64,000 bases of DNA, taken from positions 930,001 to 994,000 of the forward strand of contig NZ_CP058552.1 in assembly GCF_013401555.1 (NCBI RefSeq). The letters run 5' to 3'. Shown here in pieces: positions 18,061 through 27,154 of this stretch. This DNA is from Paenibacillus sp. E222 (GTDB lineage: Bacteria > Bacillota > Bacilli > Paenibacillales > Paenibacillaceae). A program made the translations under genes and the position numbers. The notes under the pieces were generated by a model, which was given only the letters and a program-made list of their open reading frames with translations, made no database searches and was not told where the DNA came from. Within the stretch, counting starts at the first letter, position 1, and each line of letters begins with the position of its first letter.

Positions 18061-18224
18061 CGTTCAACTAAGAAAGACATATTAAGCCCAGTCATTTCGA
18101 TTGCAGTGCATTCTTCAGATTGGTTCTAACTCCATTTCGGCGAAATGTTTGGTTCAACAAGTATAGACTTGTTAGACCTCACTACTTCGAGCGGCGTTGC
18201 CATTTTCGGATCGCAACAGCATAT

Positions 18225-19283
18225 TTACAGTGAAATCTCTCGTCCTTCTCGTGCGGACTCGTAGATGGCACAGAGGATTTTCATGATTTCAACGCCATCC
18301 TCAACGGGGCTTAGCGTCTCTTTGCGTCCTTGGGTACTGTCGATAAAATGATTGACTTCATTACGGAAAGAACCTGCGAAATCAAGGGATTTGAAATCCA
18401 CCTGTGGCGTCATGTTCAAAATGGTATCGAATTTCTCACCAATCAGTGAAATTTCCGGTTCCAGTTCAGCTCCACCTTTATCGCCATAGAGTCTGACCGA
18501 AGTTTCATCCTGCTTCGCGTGCAGTGTGAAGCTTACATCCACCAGCAGGCTGGCCCCGTTCTCGAAACGAATCAACGCATTCGCCATATCCTCTACGGTG
18601 TTTTTGTTCGCATCATAGTCCGCTGCCTGGTAGAACGACAGATTACGGATATTGGCACGGTTACCCAATCGATTGGAAACATTCGCAGACACGGTTTTCA
18701 CCTTCGGTTTGCCCATCAGGTACCAGGAGATATCAATAATATGAACACCAATATCGATCAACGGGCCGCCGCCAGAACGTTCCACATCTGCAAACCAGCC
18801 GCCCGGATTTCCCAAACGCCGCAGACAGGATGCCTTGGCATAATAGATCTCTCCCAGCTCGCCTTCATCAATGAACTTCTTCAGGATCTGCGCATTGTCA
18901 CTATAGCGGCGTACAAAGCCAACTTGAAGCAGCTTTCCACTGCGATGAACAGCCTTCTCCACCTCCAATGCATCTTCTACCGTCTGACAGAGCGGCTTCT
19001 CGCAAAGTACGTTTTTACCCGCATCCAGAGCAGCAATGCTGATCTCGGCATGTGTATCATTCCAGGTACAGATGCTGACCGAATGGATTTCAGGTAATCC
19101 CAGGAGCTCTTTATAATCCGTGAATACATGAGTAGCGTTATATTTTTTCGCCGCTTCCTTGGCACGTGCTTCATTCAGGTCGCATATGGCGTATATTTCA
19201 ACTTCAGGATTGCTGTCATACGCTTGTAAATGAAAATCGGAAATAGATCCTGCACCGATCACGGCAATTTTAAGTTTGGACAT
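18225..19283 (-). CDS. Gfo/Idh/MocA-family oxidoreductase
   Basis: 352 residues. The N-terminal Rossmann fold starts with KIAVIGAGSISDFH (GxGxxS/A pattern) and the CEKPLCQTVEDAL motif carries the conserved EKP lysine. The middle GGPLIDIGVHIIDISWYLMG helix holds the catalytic D/H pair typical of the family. These NAD(P)-dependent enzymes oxidise or epimerise sugars or inositols; here it probably works on a product of the nearby glycosidases. GGAGGGG lies 9 bases before the ATG. Confidence 0.92.
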   Translation of the reverse strand: MSKLKIAVIGAGSISDFHLQAYDSNPEVEIYAICDLNEARAKEAAKKYNATHVFTDYKELLGLPEIHSVSICTWNDTHAEISIAALDAGKNVLCEKPLCQTVEDALEVEKAVHRSGKLLQVGFVRRYSDNAQILKKFIDEGELGEIYYAKASCLRRLGNPGGWFADVERSGGGPLIDIGVHIIDISWYLMGKPKVKTVSANVSNRLGNRANIRNLSFYQAADYDANKNTVEDMANALIRFENGASLLVDVSFTLHAKQDETSVRLYGDKGGAELEPEISLIGEKFDTILNMTPQVDFKSLDFAGSFRNEVNHFIDSTQGRKETLSPVEDGVEIMKILCAIYESAREGREISL

Positions 19284-19384
19284 GGATTTTCCCCTCCATA
19301 ATAAGTTGAATGATGGTTATATCAGTTAATTCAAAACATATGATAATCGGCTTAACGTAACTGCGGTGAATGTTTGGACTTTCG

Positions 19385-19495
19385 GCCGCTGTTGTCTACA
19401 GATTTCTTGTATCAACCGCTCTCAGCAGTTGAAATCCGCAGACAAAGGCGGGCGCTACCGCTCCTACAGTTCCAAACTTCCCTTCTGTTACTTCA
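19385..19495. repeat. Intergenic hairpin repeat, copy 2 (diverged)
   Basis: GTCTACAGATTTC pairs with GAAATCCGCAGAC where copy 1 has TCCCCAGATTTT and AAAATCCGGGGA: both sides changed together, keeping the stem. An inner AACCGCT/AGCAGTT stem and AAAGGCGGGCGCTACCGCTC follow. Lies just upstream of the oxidoreductase gene. Confidence 0.6.
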
Positions 19496-19543
19496 GCCTT
19501 ACATATAAAAATTGATTCCACTTATATAGTAGTAAGTCGCTGC

Positions 19544-20410
19544 TTATGCTTCCTCCCAGAAGCGGCGGACGTTATCCATCGCAATTCTGGATGCTGTTTT
19601 ACAATTTTCCATACCTTCGAATTCGACAGAGATATATCCGTCATAACCGGACTGCTTCAGCACACGGAATACTTCCGGCATGTCGATATCCCCGTGACCC
19701 ACAATCGCTCCGCGCAGGTAATTGCCATGTGCGGTCTGGAACCAGCCCTCTCCAGGATTACGGTAGGATGGTCTCCAATAGAAATCTTTGGCGTGCACCA
19801 TGGATGCATAAGGAATGTTGTTTTTCACAGCGCTAACCGGGTCTTCATCCACACACAGGAAATTGCCGATATCCAGCGTTGTCCTGAAGTTTTCACGTGC
19901 CGTCTCATGCACCAGCCGCCGGACACGCTCACTGGACTGCACATAGTAACCATGATTCTCCACACTTGTGGTAATGCCGTGACTCGCTGCGTAATCGGCA
20001 ATTCGCTGACAGGCCTTCACCAGAACAGGCAGGTCCGCTTCAAACTGGGCAACAGTGCCCTCCTGTGCAGGACGAAACGCAACATCATGGCGCATTCTCG
20101 TAACGCCAAGTGCGGCAGCGACATCCACATGCTTCATGACAGCAGCAATCTCATTTTCAAATGCATCCGGGCCTTCTCCTGTAACGAAGTTGGCACCTAT
20201 TGCGTAATTCGAAATATCAATTCCCACGTCTTGTGCAGTCTCTCGAATCTGGTCAATTAATTCTGGCTGGTCGATCAGGCTGTACCCGATCGGAACAATC
20301 TCCACATGTTCTCCGCCCTGCTCGGCGATGTAACGGATGGCGTCGGGTACAGTCAATTCTTTGGCATCCAGTGCCTGTTGCAGACTGTATGTGCTGAGTC
20401 CTACTTTCAT
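19544..20410 (-). CDS. Sugar phosphate isomerase/epimerase-like TIM barrel (copy 2)
   Basis: 288 residues, paralogue of the protein at 2688-3560: same opening MKVGLSTYSL, GNFLCVDEDP metal-site strand, YISVEFEGME and the end RRFWEEA. The two copies flank the glycan-use region and may handle the same or related sugars. Ribosome binding site CAGGAGAGG precedes the ATG. The gene follows the second fucosidase by 91 bases on the same strand. Confidence 0.85.
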   Translation of the reverse strand: MKVGLSTYSLQQALDAKELTVPDAIRYIAEQGGEHVEIVPIGYSLIDQPELIDQIRETAQDVGIDISNYAIGANFVTGEGPDAFENEIAAVMKHVDVAAALGVTRMRHDVAFRPAQEGTVAQFEADLPVLVKACQRIADYAASHGITTSVENHGYYVQSSERVRRLVHETARENFRTTLDIGNFLCVDEDPVSAVKNNIPYASMVHAKDFYWRPSYRNPGEGWFQTAHGNYLRGAIVGHGDIDMPEVFRVLKQSGYDGYISVEFEGMENCKTASRIAMDNVRRFWEEA

Positions 20411-20501
20411 ATCCTCTCATCCTCTCCTGCTGGTGTGTGGCTCTACCTTACGTATACCTTTTTCCATAAGATCATACAATTGCCAATAATCGTTTGCTAC
20501 T

Positions 20502-21995
20502 CTATTTTCCATGGGATGAATCCAAAATCGGCTTATCTACAAATGTTACGGCTTGATCGGCCGCTTCATGCATCTCTTGTTTGCTCAGATATATACCCAG
20601 CCAGGACAACGTTGGGTACCATCTGGACTCATGAATGGTCAAACGAATGGTTTTGGCGGTAAAAGGTTCGAAACTACAGATTCGTTTATGACCAACAATC
20701 GTGCCGGAATACAGCTCCTGCCAATCACCACTCTCTCCTTTTGCCTCCAGCGTAAACTGCTCAATTCGTTGACCTGAACGAATATGTTCCATAAGAACGA
20801 CTCGGTCGAACCGCTTTTCCTCCGACAGCTCCACCTCCAGCCAAGCCAGTTCAGTTCCTTCAGATGGGCACCAGAACGTATCCGATTCCTCAAGCAAGAC
20901 CTGGGTAGCCGCATGTTCTTCATCCATGGTGTCCGAGGCCTGAATCCTCGCTCCAACAGCCAGACTTTGCCGATATGTACTGCGTAAAAAGTCCCCGACC
21001 TGCTGCAGCCGCTCAACATCCTGTTCGTGAATAAGGCCGCGTCGATCTGGTGGAAGGTTCAGTAGAAAATTGGCGTTGCCCCCAACCGCTCCATCATAGA
21101 TGGCAAGCAGTTCCTCCAGCGATTTGATGTGATCGTCCTCGCTTGCATGATAGAACCACCCCGGACGGATGGACGTGTTCACTTCTGCGGGATACCAGAT
21201 GAGCTTGCCCTCATGCTGCCGGATCACCTCCCGACTCCCCAAATCGGCATCCTGTGTATTAATTCTGCTGGCAAACTCACCATCATCCACCTGCTGGGAT
21301 TGCTCCTGGATCTTCTCATTATCTTGCAAGTAGGCAGGAACGACGCTCCATTCCGAAGTCCTTGTATGACCTGCCTCATTGCCGCACCAGCGAACATCCG
21401 GCCCACATACCGAAATTACAGCCTCTGGCTGCAACTCCCGAATCAGTGCATAATAGGAATCCCAATCGTAGACCTGCCTTTTCCCATTTGGCCCCTCTCC
21501 GCAAGCCCCATCGAACCACACGCAGAAAATTGGACCATATTGGGTTAACAGTTCACGCAGCTGATTTTTGAAAAATGCGTTGTATAGCTCCGAATCTCCG
21601 TAGGATGCTTCATGACGGTCCCATGGAGACAGATAGATACCGAACTTCAACCCGCCTTCAAGGCAGGCATCAGCAACCTCTTTTACCAGATCACCCGCAC
21701 CATTTCGCCAAGGGCTGGCGGCTACCGTATGATTCGTGTACTGGCTTGGCCATAAACAAAACCCATCGTGATGCTTGCATGTGAGAATTAATCCGGTCAT
21801 ACCAGCAGACTTGCACACCTGAACCCATTGCCGGGCACTCAGATGAGAAGGGCTAAAGATATCGGGATCTTCATCTCCCGTTCCCCACTCCTGATCTGTG
21901 AACGTATTCATGGTAAAATGAATAAATGCATAGAACCCCATCTTCTGCCATTCCAGCTGACGTTCTGATGGCACGACCTGTGCTGCTGCCTTCAC
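20502..21995 (-). CDS. GH29 alpha-L-fucosidase with C-terminal F5/8 (CBM32-like) domain
   Basis: 497 residues. FYAFIHFTMNTFTD, TCKHHDGFCLW and the nucleophile strand PIFCVWFDGA (D162) mark GH29 (shorter, subfamily B-like). Residues about 345-475 (for example WLEVELSEEKRFDRVVLMEH, RLTIHESRWYPTLS) look like a discoidin-type carbohydrate-binding domain. The start is a GTG; the length fits the family but the best SD-like stretch (GGAGAGGA) is 24 bases away, so translation initiation may be weak or the start may be mis-set. No signal peptide. A small ORF at 22112-22282 lies upstream. Confidence 0.88.
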   Translation of the reverse strand: MKAAAQVVPSERQLEWQKMGFYAFIHFTMNTFTDQEWGTGDEDPDIFSPSHLSARQWVQVCKSAGMTGLILTCKHHDGFCLWPSQYTNHTVAASPWRNGAGDLVKEVADACLEGGLKFGIYLSPWDRHEASYGDSELYNAFFKNQLRELLTQYGPIFCVWFDGACGEGPNGKRQVYDWDSYYALIRELQPEAVISVCGPDVRWCGNEAGHTRTSEWSVVPAYLQDNEKIQEQSQQVDDGEFASRINTQDADLGSREVIRQHEGKLIWYPAEVNTSIRPGWFYHASEDDHIKSLEELLAIYDGAVGGNANFLLNLPPDRRGLIHEQDVERLQQVGDFLRSTYRQSLAVGARIQASDTMDEEHAATQVLLEESDTFWCPSEGTELAWLEVELSEEKRFDRVVLMEHIRSGQRIEQFTLEAKGESGDWQELYSGTIVGHKRICSFEPFTAKTIRLTIHESRWYPTLSWLGIYLSKQEMHEAADQAVTFVDKPILDSSHGK

Positions 21996-22067
21996 CCAAT
22001 CGGTTGTATTTACTGGATTCCTCTCCTCTCATGCCGGTTCTCTGTCCGCTTTCCGTCAAATGCCATA

Positions 22068-22103
22068 AAGGACCGACAGAGCACAGCATCTCCAGCGGTC
22101 CTT
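22068..22103 (-). terminator. Perfect-stem hairpin between the small ORF and the fucosidase
   Basis: AAGGACCG and CGGTCCTT form an 8-bp perfect stem, followed on the minus strand by TATGG rather than a long T tract. It may act as an attenuator or RNA-stability element rather than a full stop. Confidence 0.4.
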
Positions 22104-22111
22104 AATTATGT

Positions 22112-22282
22112 TCATCTGTCGTTGAAAGTCAGCTTCCTGATTGCAATTCGGTCCCTGTTCCACGAAGACTCTATCAATCTCAGCGGAACGATCCACGAAC
22201 CCTTCTGCCGTCCCCACACCCTGCTCACCACATCCATTGCCTTTTCATGCTTGCCTGCAAACCATGCCGCCATAACCTTCAT
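22112..22282 (-). CDS. Small 56-residue protein, Trp- and Arg-rich, unknown
   Basis: A short frame starting MKVMAAWFAGKHEKAM with AAAGGAG 8 bases before the ATG and a well-spaced promoter about 100 bases upstream. It has four tryptophans, a basic C-terminal half and no signal peptide or clear membrane segment. It is the first frame of the transcript leading to the second fucosidase. Family unknown; it may be a real small protein or a leader peptide. Confidence 0.5.
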   Translation of the reverse strand: MKVMAAWFAGKHEKAMDVVSRVWGRQKGSWIVPLRLIESSWNRDRIAIRKLTFNDR

Positions 22283-22379
22283 GAATGGGTCTCCTTTCGG
22301 AAAATGATGGGTTAGCCATTGGAGTAATCACATTCGTTATTTTTGTTATCATAAAAATGTTATTGTTTTATTCATAAAC

Positions 22380-22408
22380 AGTCTAAGACGTTATGAATGA
22401 AACGTCAA
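22380..22408 (-). promoter_or_regulatory. Sigma-A promoter ahead of the small ORF and second fucosidase
   Basis: Minus-strand TTGACG (22408-22403) and TAGACT (22385-22380), spacer exactly 17 bases. The following 90 bases are A+T-rich. Confidence 0.6.
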
Positions 22409-22412
22409 TACA

Positions 22413-22437
22413 CAAAAAAGACACCCCTAAGGGTGCC
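22413..22437 (-). terminator. Terminator of the small membrane protein gene
   Basis: Minus-strand GGCACCC pairs with GGGTGTC around a short loop, followed by TTTTTTG. Confidence 0.85.
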
Positions 22438-22468
22438 TCTCTCTTGATCGATATCGAATATTATAAGT

Positions 22469-22657
22469 TCATTTTCGCTTTGCTTTTGTCATTCGATTAA
22501 ACATGATCAGTGCAGCAATCAACATGGCAACAATTGCGATATTACTTGCTGCATCATGCGACATGCCGAACAGAACGCCCAGATTGGTAACCAGGCCTCT
22601 GACAATCAGCGCAACCGCAATCAACAGAATGGGGCTCCAAAAATTATACCTTCTCAT
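22469..22657 (-). CDS. Small two-helix membrane protein
   Basis: 62 residues from the ATG at 22657, with AGGAG 11 bases and GAAGG directly upstream. Two hydrophobic helices (SPILLIAVALIVRGLVTNLG and NIAIVAMLIAALIMF) and a basic C-terminal tail KAKRK. It has its own promoter and terminator, so it is monocistronic. Function unknown. Confidence 0.75.
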   Translation of the reverse strand: MRRYNFWSPILLIAVALIVRGLVTNLGVLFGMSHDAASNIAIVAMLIAALIMFNRMTKAKRK

Positions 22658-22710
22658 CCTTCGCAACACTCCTGACCAGATTGTTCAGAAATTCCGGATC
22701 TCATAACACA

Positions 22711-22739
22711 ATCATAACAGTCGTCATGTTCAGTTACAA
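22711..22739 (-). promoter_or_regulatory. Sigma-A promoter of the small membrane protein gene
   Basis: Minus-strand TTGTAA (22739-22734) and TATGAT (22716-22711) with a 17-base spacer, about 50 bases before the start. Confidence 0.65.
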
Positions 22740-22758
22740 CAGATCAGACGATCTTGCG

Positions 22759-25545
22759 TTACACTTGTTTGAATTCGATCCAGTCAATCTGCAGACCTGG
22801 TTTGGTGAAGTCCAGCTTCAATTCGTACAAGCCTGCTTCCAACTCCACTTTGACAAGTTTCTGTCTGATCCATTTACCTTCAGTACCATTGGTTTGAATG
22901 GTCGTCATCAATTGATCATTGAGAATCACATTACATGCACTTTGAGCCAGTTCCGGCTCAGGAGACATGATCTGTACAATAATCCGGTATTGACCTGCTT
23001 CGTCTACTTTCATGTAGACAGGTTCGCCCACAACGGGTTTGACCTGTGCATTCTCAGCCAGCACTTGTGCCTGCTCTGAGGAAAGTGAAGCATTCGCTTG
23101 GAATGAAGCGACATTCTCTACAATCTCATGTTTTCTGGAGAAGACAGGTGCATTCATGATGAACTCACAAATATTCATGGCTGAACGCTGAAGCTCGCCA
23201 CGTGTCAACGTCCCATTTTCCAGAGATTCAATCGTGTTGTCATCCCAGCCGTTGATTTCTGCACCATAGTTAGGTACAACCATGTACAGGTCGTTTTGAG
23301 CGCGAACCATCCAGTTGGTGTTTTTCCGATCTGCTGGTCCACCTTCAACGCCATCATTCATAATAGCCCACCAGTCGGTCATTACGATACCTTGGAAGCC
23401 CCACTCTCCACGAAGAATGGTTGTGTTCAGATCATAGTTCGAAGCTGCCCAATGTCCATTAATCGGATTGTAGGAGGTCATGATCGAGTTCGCACCGCCT
23501 TCTTTTACGGCAATTTCGAACCCTTTCAGATAGATCTCACGCAAGGCACGTTCAGATACAACAGCATCCACTTTACTGCGATGTTTCTCCTGATTGTTGC
23601 AGGCGAAATGTTTCAGCGTAGCATTAGAGCCACCCTTCATGATTCCTTTTGTACATGCAGCAGCAAATACACCGGAAATCAGCGGATCTTCCGAGAAATA
23701 CTCAAAGTTACGTCCGTTCATCGGACTCCGGCGAATATTCAATCCAGGCCCGAGCAGTGCATCCACCTGATTTCTCAGCAATTCCTGGCCTTCCATCACA
23801 TACAGCTCTTCGACGAGTTCTGCATTCCATGTTGCGGCAAGCAAAGTTCCAATGGAAACTTGTGTAGCCTTCTCCCCGCTATCCATACGAATACCGGATG
23901 GGCCATCTGCAGTACATGCAACAGGGATTCCGTAATTAAACAGACTGTCACTAACACCGCCAAATGCGGAAGCTGTACCCGATGTAACGAGTGGGCTGCT
24001 CATGCCTTCACCTCTCACGATGGCTGCCAGGTCCTGATCACTCAATTGGGCGATAAAAGCCTCCAGGCTGACTTTGCCATCCTTCACGTCTCTCAGCTTG
24101 TAGCCCTGATTGCCGGTTTGCTCCAGCGTTTGCGGCAAGCATTGTTCAATTCGTTCAGCCATGGATACTTGGCGCGTCGGTACATCTGCATAGATCAGCT
24201 CGTAAGATCCATCATCTTTGCGCACTCCCGGCTTCATTCTCGTAAAGCTTTCGGTCGGTGCCATTGCCTCCTGGAGCTGTTCCACGAGTTGAATCGTTTC
24301 TACGACGTAGCCATCTTGGCCATCAATGCTGATATGCTCCACATTTTTGACACTGGTTCCCACGTACAAACGATATGTTCCTGGCTCAAGTACATACGCC
24401 GATGCATGTCCTGTTACGCCAGCATCATCATAGGAAGCCATGGAATCTACAGGGAAGCTCACAGTCAGACGCTGAGACTCACCCGGCTGAAGCAGATTCG
24501 TTTTGCCGAATGCCACCAGAGCTTTCGCAGGTTTCCCTAATTGACCTTGTGGGGCTTCATAATAGATCTGCACTACTTCTTTACCGGCATAGGTTGTGCC
24601 CGTATTGGTTACGGTTACATTCACCTTAATGCAATTTTCTCCGTCTTGGGAGATCAATTTTGCGTCTTCAGCCTTGGTTGTGAACGTGGTATAGGACAAG
24701 CCGTATCCAAATTCAAATTGTACTTTTTCAGGTCGAAACGTTTCGAAATAACGATAGCCTACGTAGATATCTTCTTGATAAAGGTTCTTAAATTCATTCC
24801 CGTAATTGCTTGTGGAAGGATAATCTTCAATGGAATACGCAATCGTATCGGTCAATTTACCACTTGGTGTAACGTCTCCGGCCAGTACATCGGCGATCGC
24901 ATTACCACCCTCCATACCGCCATGCCACGAGTAAATGACACTTTGGATTGGATGAACATAACTTTCATCATTCAACCAGCTCATGTCCATGATATTCGAA
25001 ACATTCAACACAACGATCGTTTGTTCAAAATGATTCGTGACCTGCTTCAGCATCGCTTTCTCATCTTCCGTCAACCGGTAGCTGCCTGGTGCATCGACGT
25101 TATCCTGATCTTCGCCTGCTGTACGTCCAATCACCACGATTGCTTTGCTGGATTTACTTCTGGCTTGAGATACCACTTCATCCGTTAAAGGCATTTCTTT
25201 CTGGTTCCAAGGCTCTGCCGCCCATACTTTTCCACCGTCATCAAACGGGTTTTCCTCAATCCATTTTTCATAGACAGCTGCCAATTCTTCATTGACCGTA
25301 AGTCCTTTTTTGCTGCGCAGACCATCTAGCAGATTGGTTGTATACGCCACATGAACGCTGCCGCCTGAGCCTGTACCACTGCGATAATAGTTGACTTGAA
25401 TCCGTCCAAATACTGAAACGTTTTCGTCTTTCTGAATCGGAAGAGCTCGTCCTTCGTTCTTCAAAAGCACTGCGCCTTCAGCGGCAACCGTACGGCTAAA
25501 CTCTGCAAACCCTTCCAATGGAACTCCGATTTGATGTGTGCTCAA
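22759..25545 (-). CDS. GH3 glycosidase with permuted domain order and C-terminal binding domain
   Basis: 928 residues with a TTG start after GGAGGGA. The order is reversed compared with the other GH3 gene here: the alpha/beta sandwich domain (AVLLKNEGRALPI) and a fibronectin III-like domain come first, then the TIM barrel with TLKHFACNNQE and the nucleophile in GIVMTDWW (D724). The last about 95 residues resemble a beta-sandwich carbohydrate-binding module (YRIIVQIMS... IDWIEFKQV). This permuted GH3 form is known in Firmicutes beta-glucosidases. No signal peptide, so intracellular. Substrate not readable. Confidence 0.92.
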   Translation of the reverse strand: MSTHQIGVPLEGFAEFSRTVAAEGAVLLKNEGRALPIQKDENVSVFGRIQVNYYRSGTGSGGSVHVAYTTNLLDGLRSKKGLTVNEELAAVYEKWIEENPFDDGGKVWAAEPWNQKEMPLTDEVVSQARSKSSKAIVVIGRTAGEDQDNVDAPGSYRLTEDEKAMLKQVTNHFEQTIVVLNVSNIMDMSWLNDESYVHPIQSVIYSWHGGMEGGNAIADVLAGDVTPSGKLTDTIAYSIEDYPSTSNYGNEFKNLYQEDIYVGYRYFETFRPEKVQFEFGYGLSYTTFTTKAEDAKLISQDGENCIKVNVTVTNTGTTYAGKEVVQIYYEAPQGQLGKPAKALVAFGKTNLLQPGESQRLTVSFPVDSMASYDDAGVTGHASAYVLEPGTYRLYVGTSVKNVEHISIDGQDGYVVETIQLVEQLQEAMAPTESFTRMKPGVRKDDGSYELIYADVPTRQVSMAERIEQCLPQTLEQTGNQGYKLRDVKDGKVSLEAFIAQLSDQDLAAIVRGEGMSSPLVTSGTASAFGGVSDSLFNYGIPVACTADGPSGIRMDSGEKATQVSIGTLLAATWNAELVEELYVMEGQELLRNQVDALLGPGLNIRRSPMNGRNFEYFSEDPLISGVFAAACTKGIMKGGSNATLKHFACNNQEKHRSKVDAVVSERALREIYLKGFEIAVKEGGANSIMTSYNPINGHWAASNYDLNTTILRGEWGFQGIVMTDWWAIMNDGVEGGPADRKNTNWMVRAQNDLYMVVPNYGAEINGWDDNTIESLENGTLTRGELQRSAMNICEFIMNAPVFSRKHEIVENVASFQANASLSSEQAQVLAENAQVKPVVGEPVYMKVDEAGQYRIIVQIMSPEPELAQSACNVILNDQLMTTIQTNGTEGKWIRQKLVKVELEAGLYELKLDFTKPGLQIDWIEFKQV

Positions 25546-25637
25546 TGATTTCCCTCCTGATTGTCATCTCCATCTCCACGAATCACTATGTATAAAATGA
25601 ATTTATGAATCTCACACTTGGGTCACTCCAATGACAG

Positions 25638-25810
25638 AACAACCTTCCGATCACTGTTATCCCCAGATTTCCTTAATACCTTTTTAAAAGGTTGAAATCC
25701 GGTGCTAAAAGGTGAAGCGTATGCTTCCGATGTAGCTTTCTTTCAGAAAGCTTTTGGCTTCGCTTCTTCAGGTTTTTTCTGTCCTCTCCGTTATCGTGTA
25801 ACTCTTCTTG
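25638..25810. repeat. Intergenic hairpin repeat, copy 3
   Basis: Begins AACAACCTTCCGATCACTG and continues TTATCCCCAGATTTC, with GAAATC closing the stem and an inner ACCTTTTTAAAAGGT hairpin. An extra 40-base insertion with its own inverted repeats (GCTTTC/GAAAGC) precedes the shared CGCTTCTTCAG and CCTCTCCGTTATCGTGTAA blocks. It lies upstream of the permuted GH3 gene, as copy 1 lies upstream of the fucosidase. The rest of the 25811-25950 stretch is A+T-rich without a gene. Confidence 0.8.
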
Positions 25811-25951
25811 GTTCATTTTATAAAGAAAGTTATTCGTTAATCTGGTAGATTCACTTGTATCTAGTCTCATATTAACAGATTCTATAGTAGAAAATAAATC
25901 AGGTTAAACGTTTTTTCTCACAGTAGACATGATATTTACAATTATCCAACT

Positions 25952-25987
25952 AAAAAAGCCACGAACGTCATTCGTCCGTGACTTTTA
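25952..25987 (-). terminator. Terminator of the LtrA-type gene
   Basis: Minus-strand GTCACGGACG pairs with CGTTCGTGGC, followed by TTTTTT. Confidence 0.8.
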
Positions 25988-26006
25988 TGCTTGTGCGACC
26001 AACGCA

Positions 26007-27095
26007 TCAGGTCGTCAATTTGGCATAGACAAGAAAGAACACCATGTTCTCTCCCACGATTGCATAATTAGGCACCCGATAGATCAGATCCACAACGATA
26101 AACGCGGCCATTATCCCCAGCATAAACACCAAGTGACGCGGACGTAGCCGCAGATGAGCATGTCTGTATCGGTGGAACACCAGCGAGGTGGACAGAAAAT
26201 ACAGCAGAACCGAGCCAAATACAAAGGCCAACATGAAACCATAATTGAGTTCATTCAGGTATAAAAGTTGAATAGAAGCGGCAATCATGCTCATGGATAT
26301 ATAGATGAACAGATGGCCGTAGATGATCGCTTGCCCGGCGGTCTGGATCTCTTTGCTAACCTTTTTCTCAACATTATCAAAATACTGCCACCACATCGCA
26401 ATCACGAATATGGATGTAAACGCCGCGAATAGAACAGATCGTACATCCCAGTGATCCATTTGCAGCACGGCAATGATACTGACAACCGACTCACCGAGCA
26501 GGATAAGCGTAAACAGAGCAAAACGTTCCAATAAATGATGCGTGTGTATCGGCACCTTCACCAGATTTTTGCGTCCGATGAGCGGAAGAATGATATCCAC
26601 GGCAATTCCCACGTACAAAACCGCATATCGCAGCCACGAATCAAAGAACAGGGAACCTGTTGAGATCAATATACCGATGATGAAGCATACGCCCAGATAA
26701 CGGGCGGCTTTTTGTTGATGTTCGCTTTTGGAATTATGAATCATAAAATATTGAATGGCTGTCAAAGCTCTCGAACCGATATAACCCGCAAAGAAGGGGA
26801 GATAGTATTGATCAAAATCAACCGAGAGGCTCGCCGTCATCACCAGAACGGACAGGAGTTGAAGGATAAGAAAGACTCGATGGATGAAGATATCCTGACC
26901 ATAACGATTAATGAATAGGGTCTGACCGACCCATGCCCACCAGACAGGAATGAAAATCAAAACAAATTTCATCAGATATTCAAACGAAATCACGCCGTGT
27001 TCCGCATGCAGCAGGACATGGCCCGCTTTGGAGACTGCCGCTACAAAGAGCAAATCATAGAACAGCTCCAGCCAGGTAACCTTTTTTTCCATCAT
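26007..27095 (-). CDS. LtrA-family membrane protein (low-temperature requirement A)
   Basis: 362 residues with about ten hydrophobic segments. The start KKVTWLELFYDLLFVAAVSK matches the conserved N-terminal signature of LtrA (WLELFFDLVFV). The family was named from a Listeria cold-growth mutant; its biochemical role is unknown. GGAG lies 9 bases before the ATG. Monocistronic, with its own terminator. Confidence 0.9.
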   Translation of the reverse strand: MMEKKVTWLELFYDLLFVAAVSKAGHVLLHAEHGVISFEYLMKFVLIFIPVWWAWVGQTLFINRYGQDIFIHRVFLILQLLSVLVMTASLSVDFDQYYLPFFAGYIGSRALTAIQYFMIHNSKSEHQQKAARYLGVCFIIGILISTGSLFFDSWLRYAVLYVGIAVDIILPLIGRKNLVKVPIHTHHLLERFALFTLILLGESVVSIIAVLQMDHWDVRSVLFAAFTSIFVIAMWWQYFDNVEKKVSKEIQTAGQAIIYGHLFIYISMSMIAASIQLLYLNELNYGFMLAFVFGSVLLYFLSTSLVFHRYRHAHLRLRPRHLVFMLGIMAAFIVVDLIYRVPNYAIVGENMVFFLVYAKLTT

Positions 27096-27154
27096 CCTTC
27101 AATGCTCCTTTAGTTGAACTCATCTCAAAAAGATTACTTGTTCTTACCTCTTGT

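Noticed and set aside
23296..24540. 414-codon plus-strand open frame inside the permuted GH3 gene
   Set aside because: Antisense to a conserved enzyme with intact motifs; composition is that of a reverse-frame shadow.
17931..25810. CRISPR array
   Set aside because: The repeated blocks are long, far apart, structured and lie singly between genes; there are no regular short repeats with spacers.
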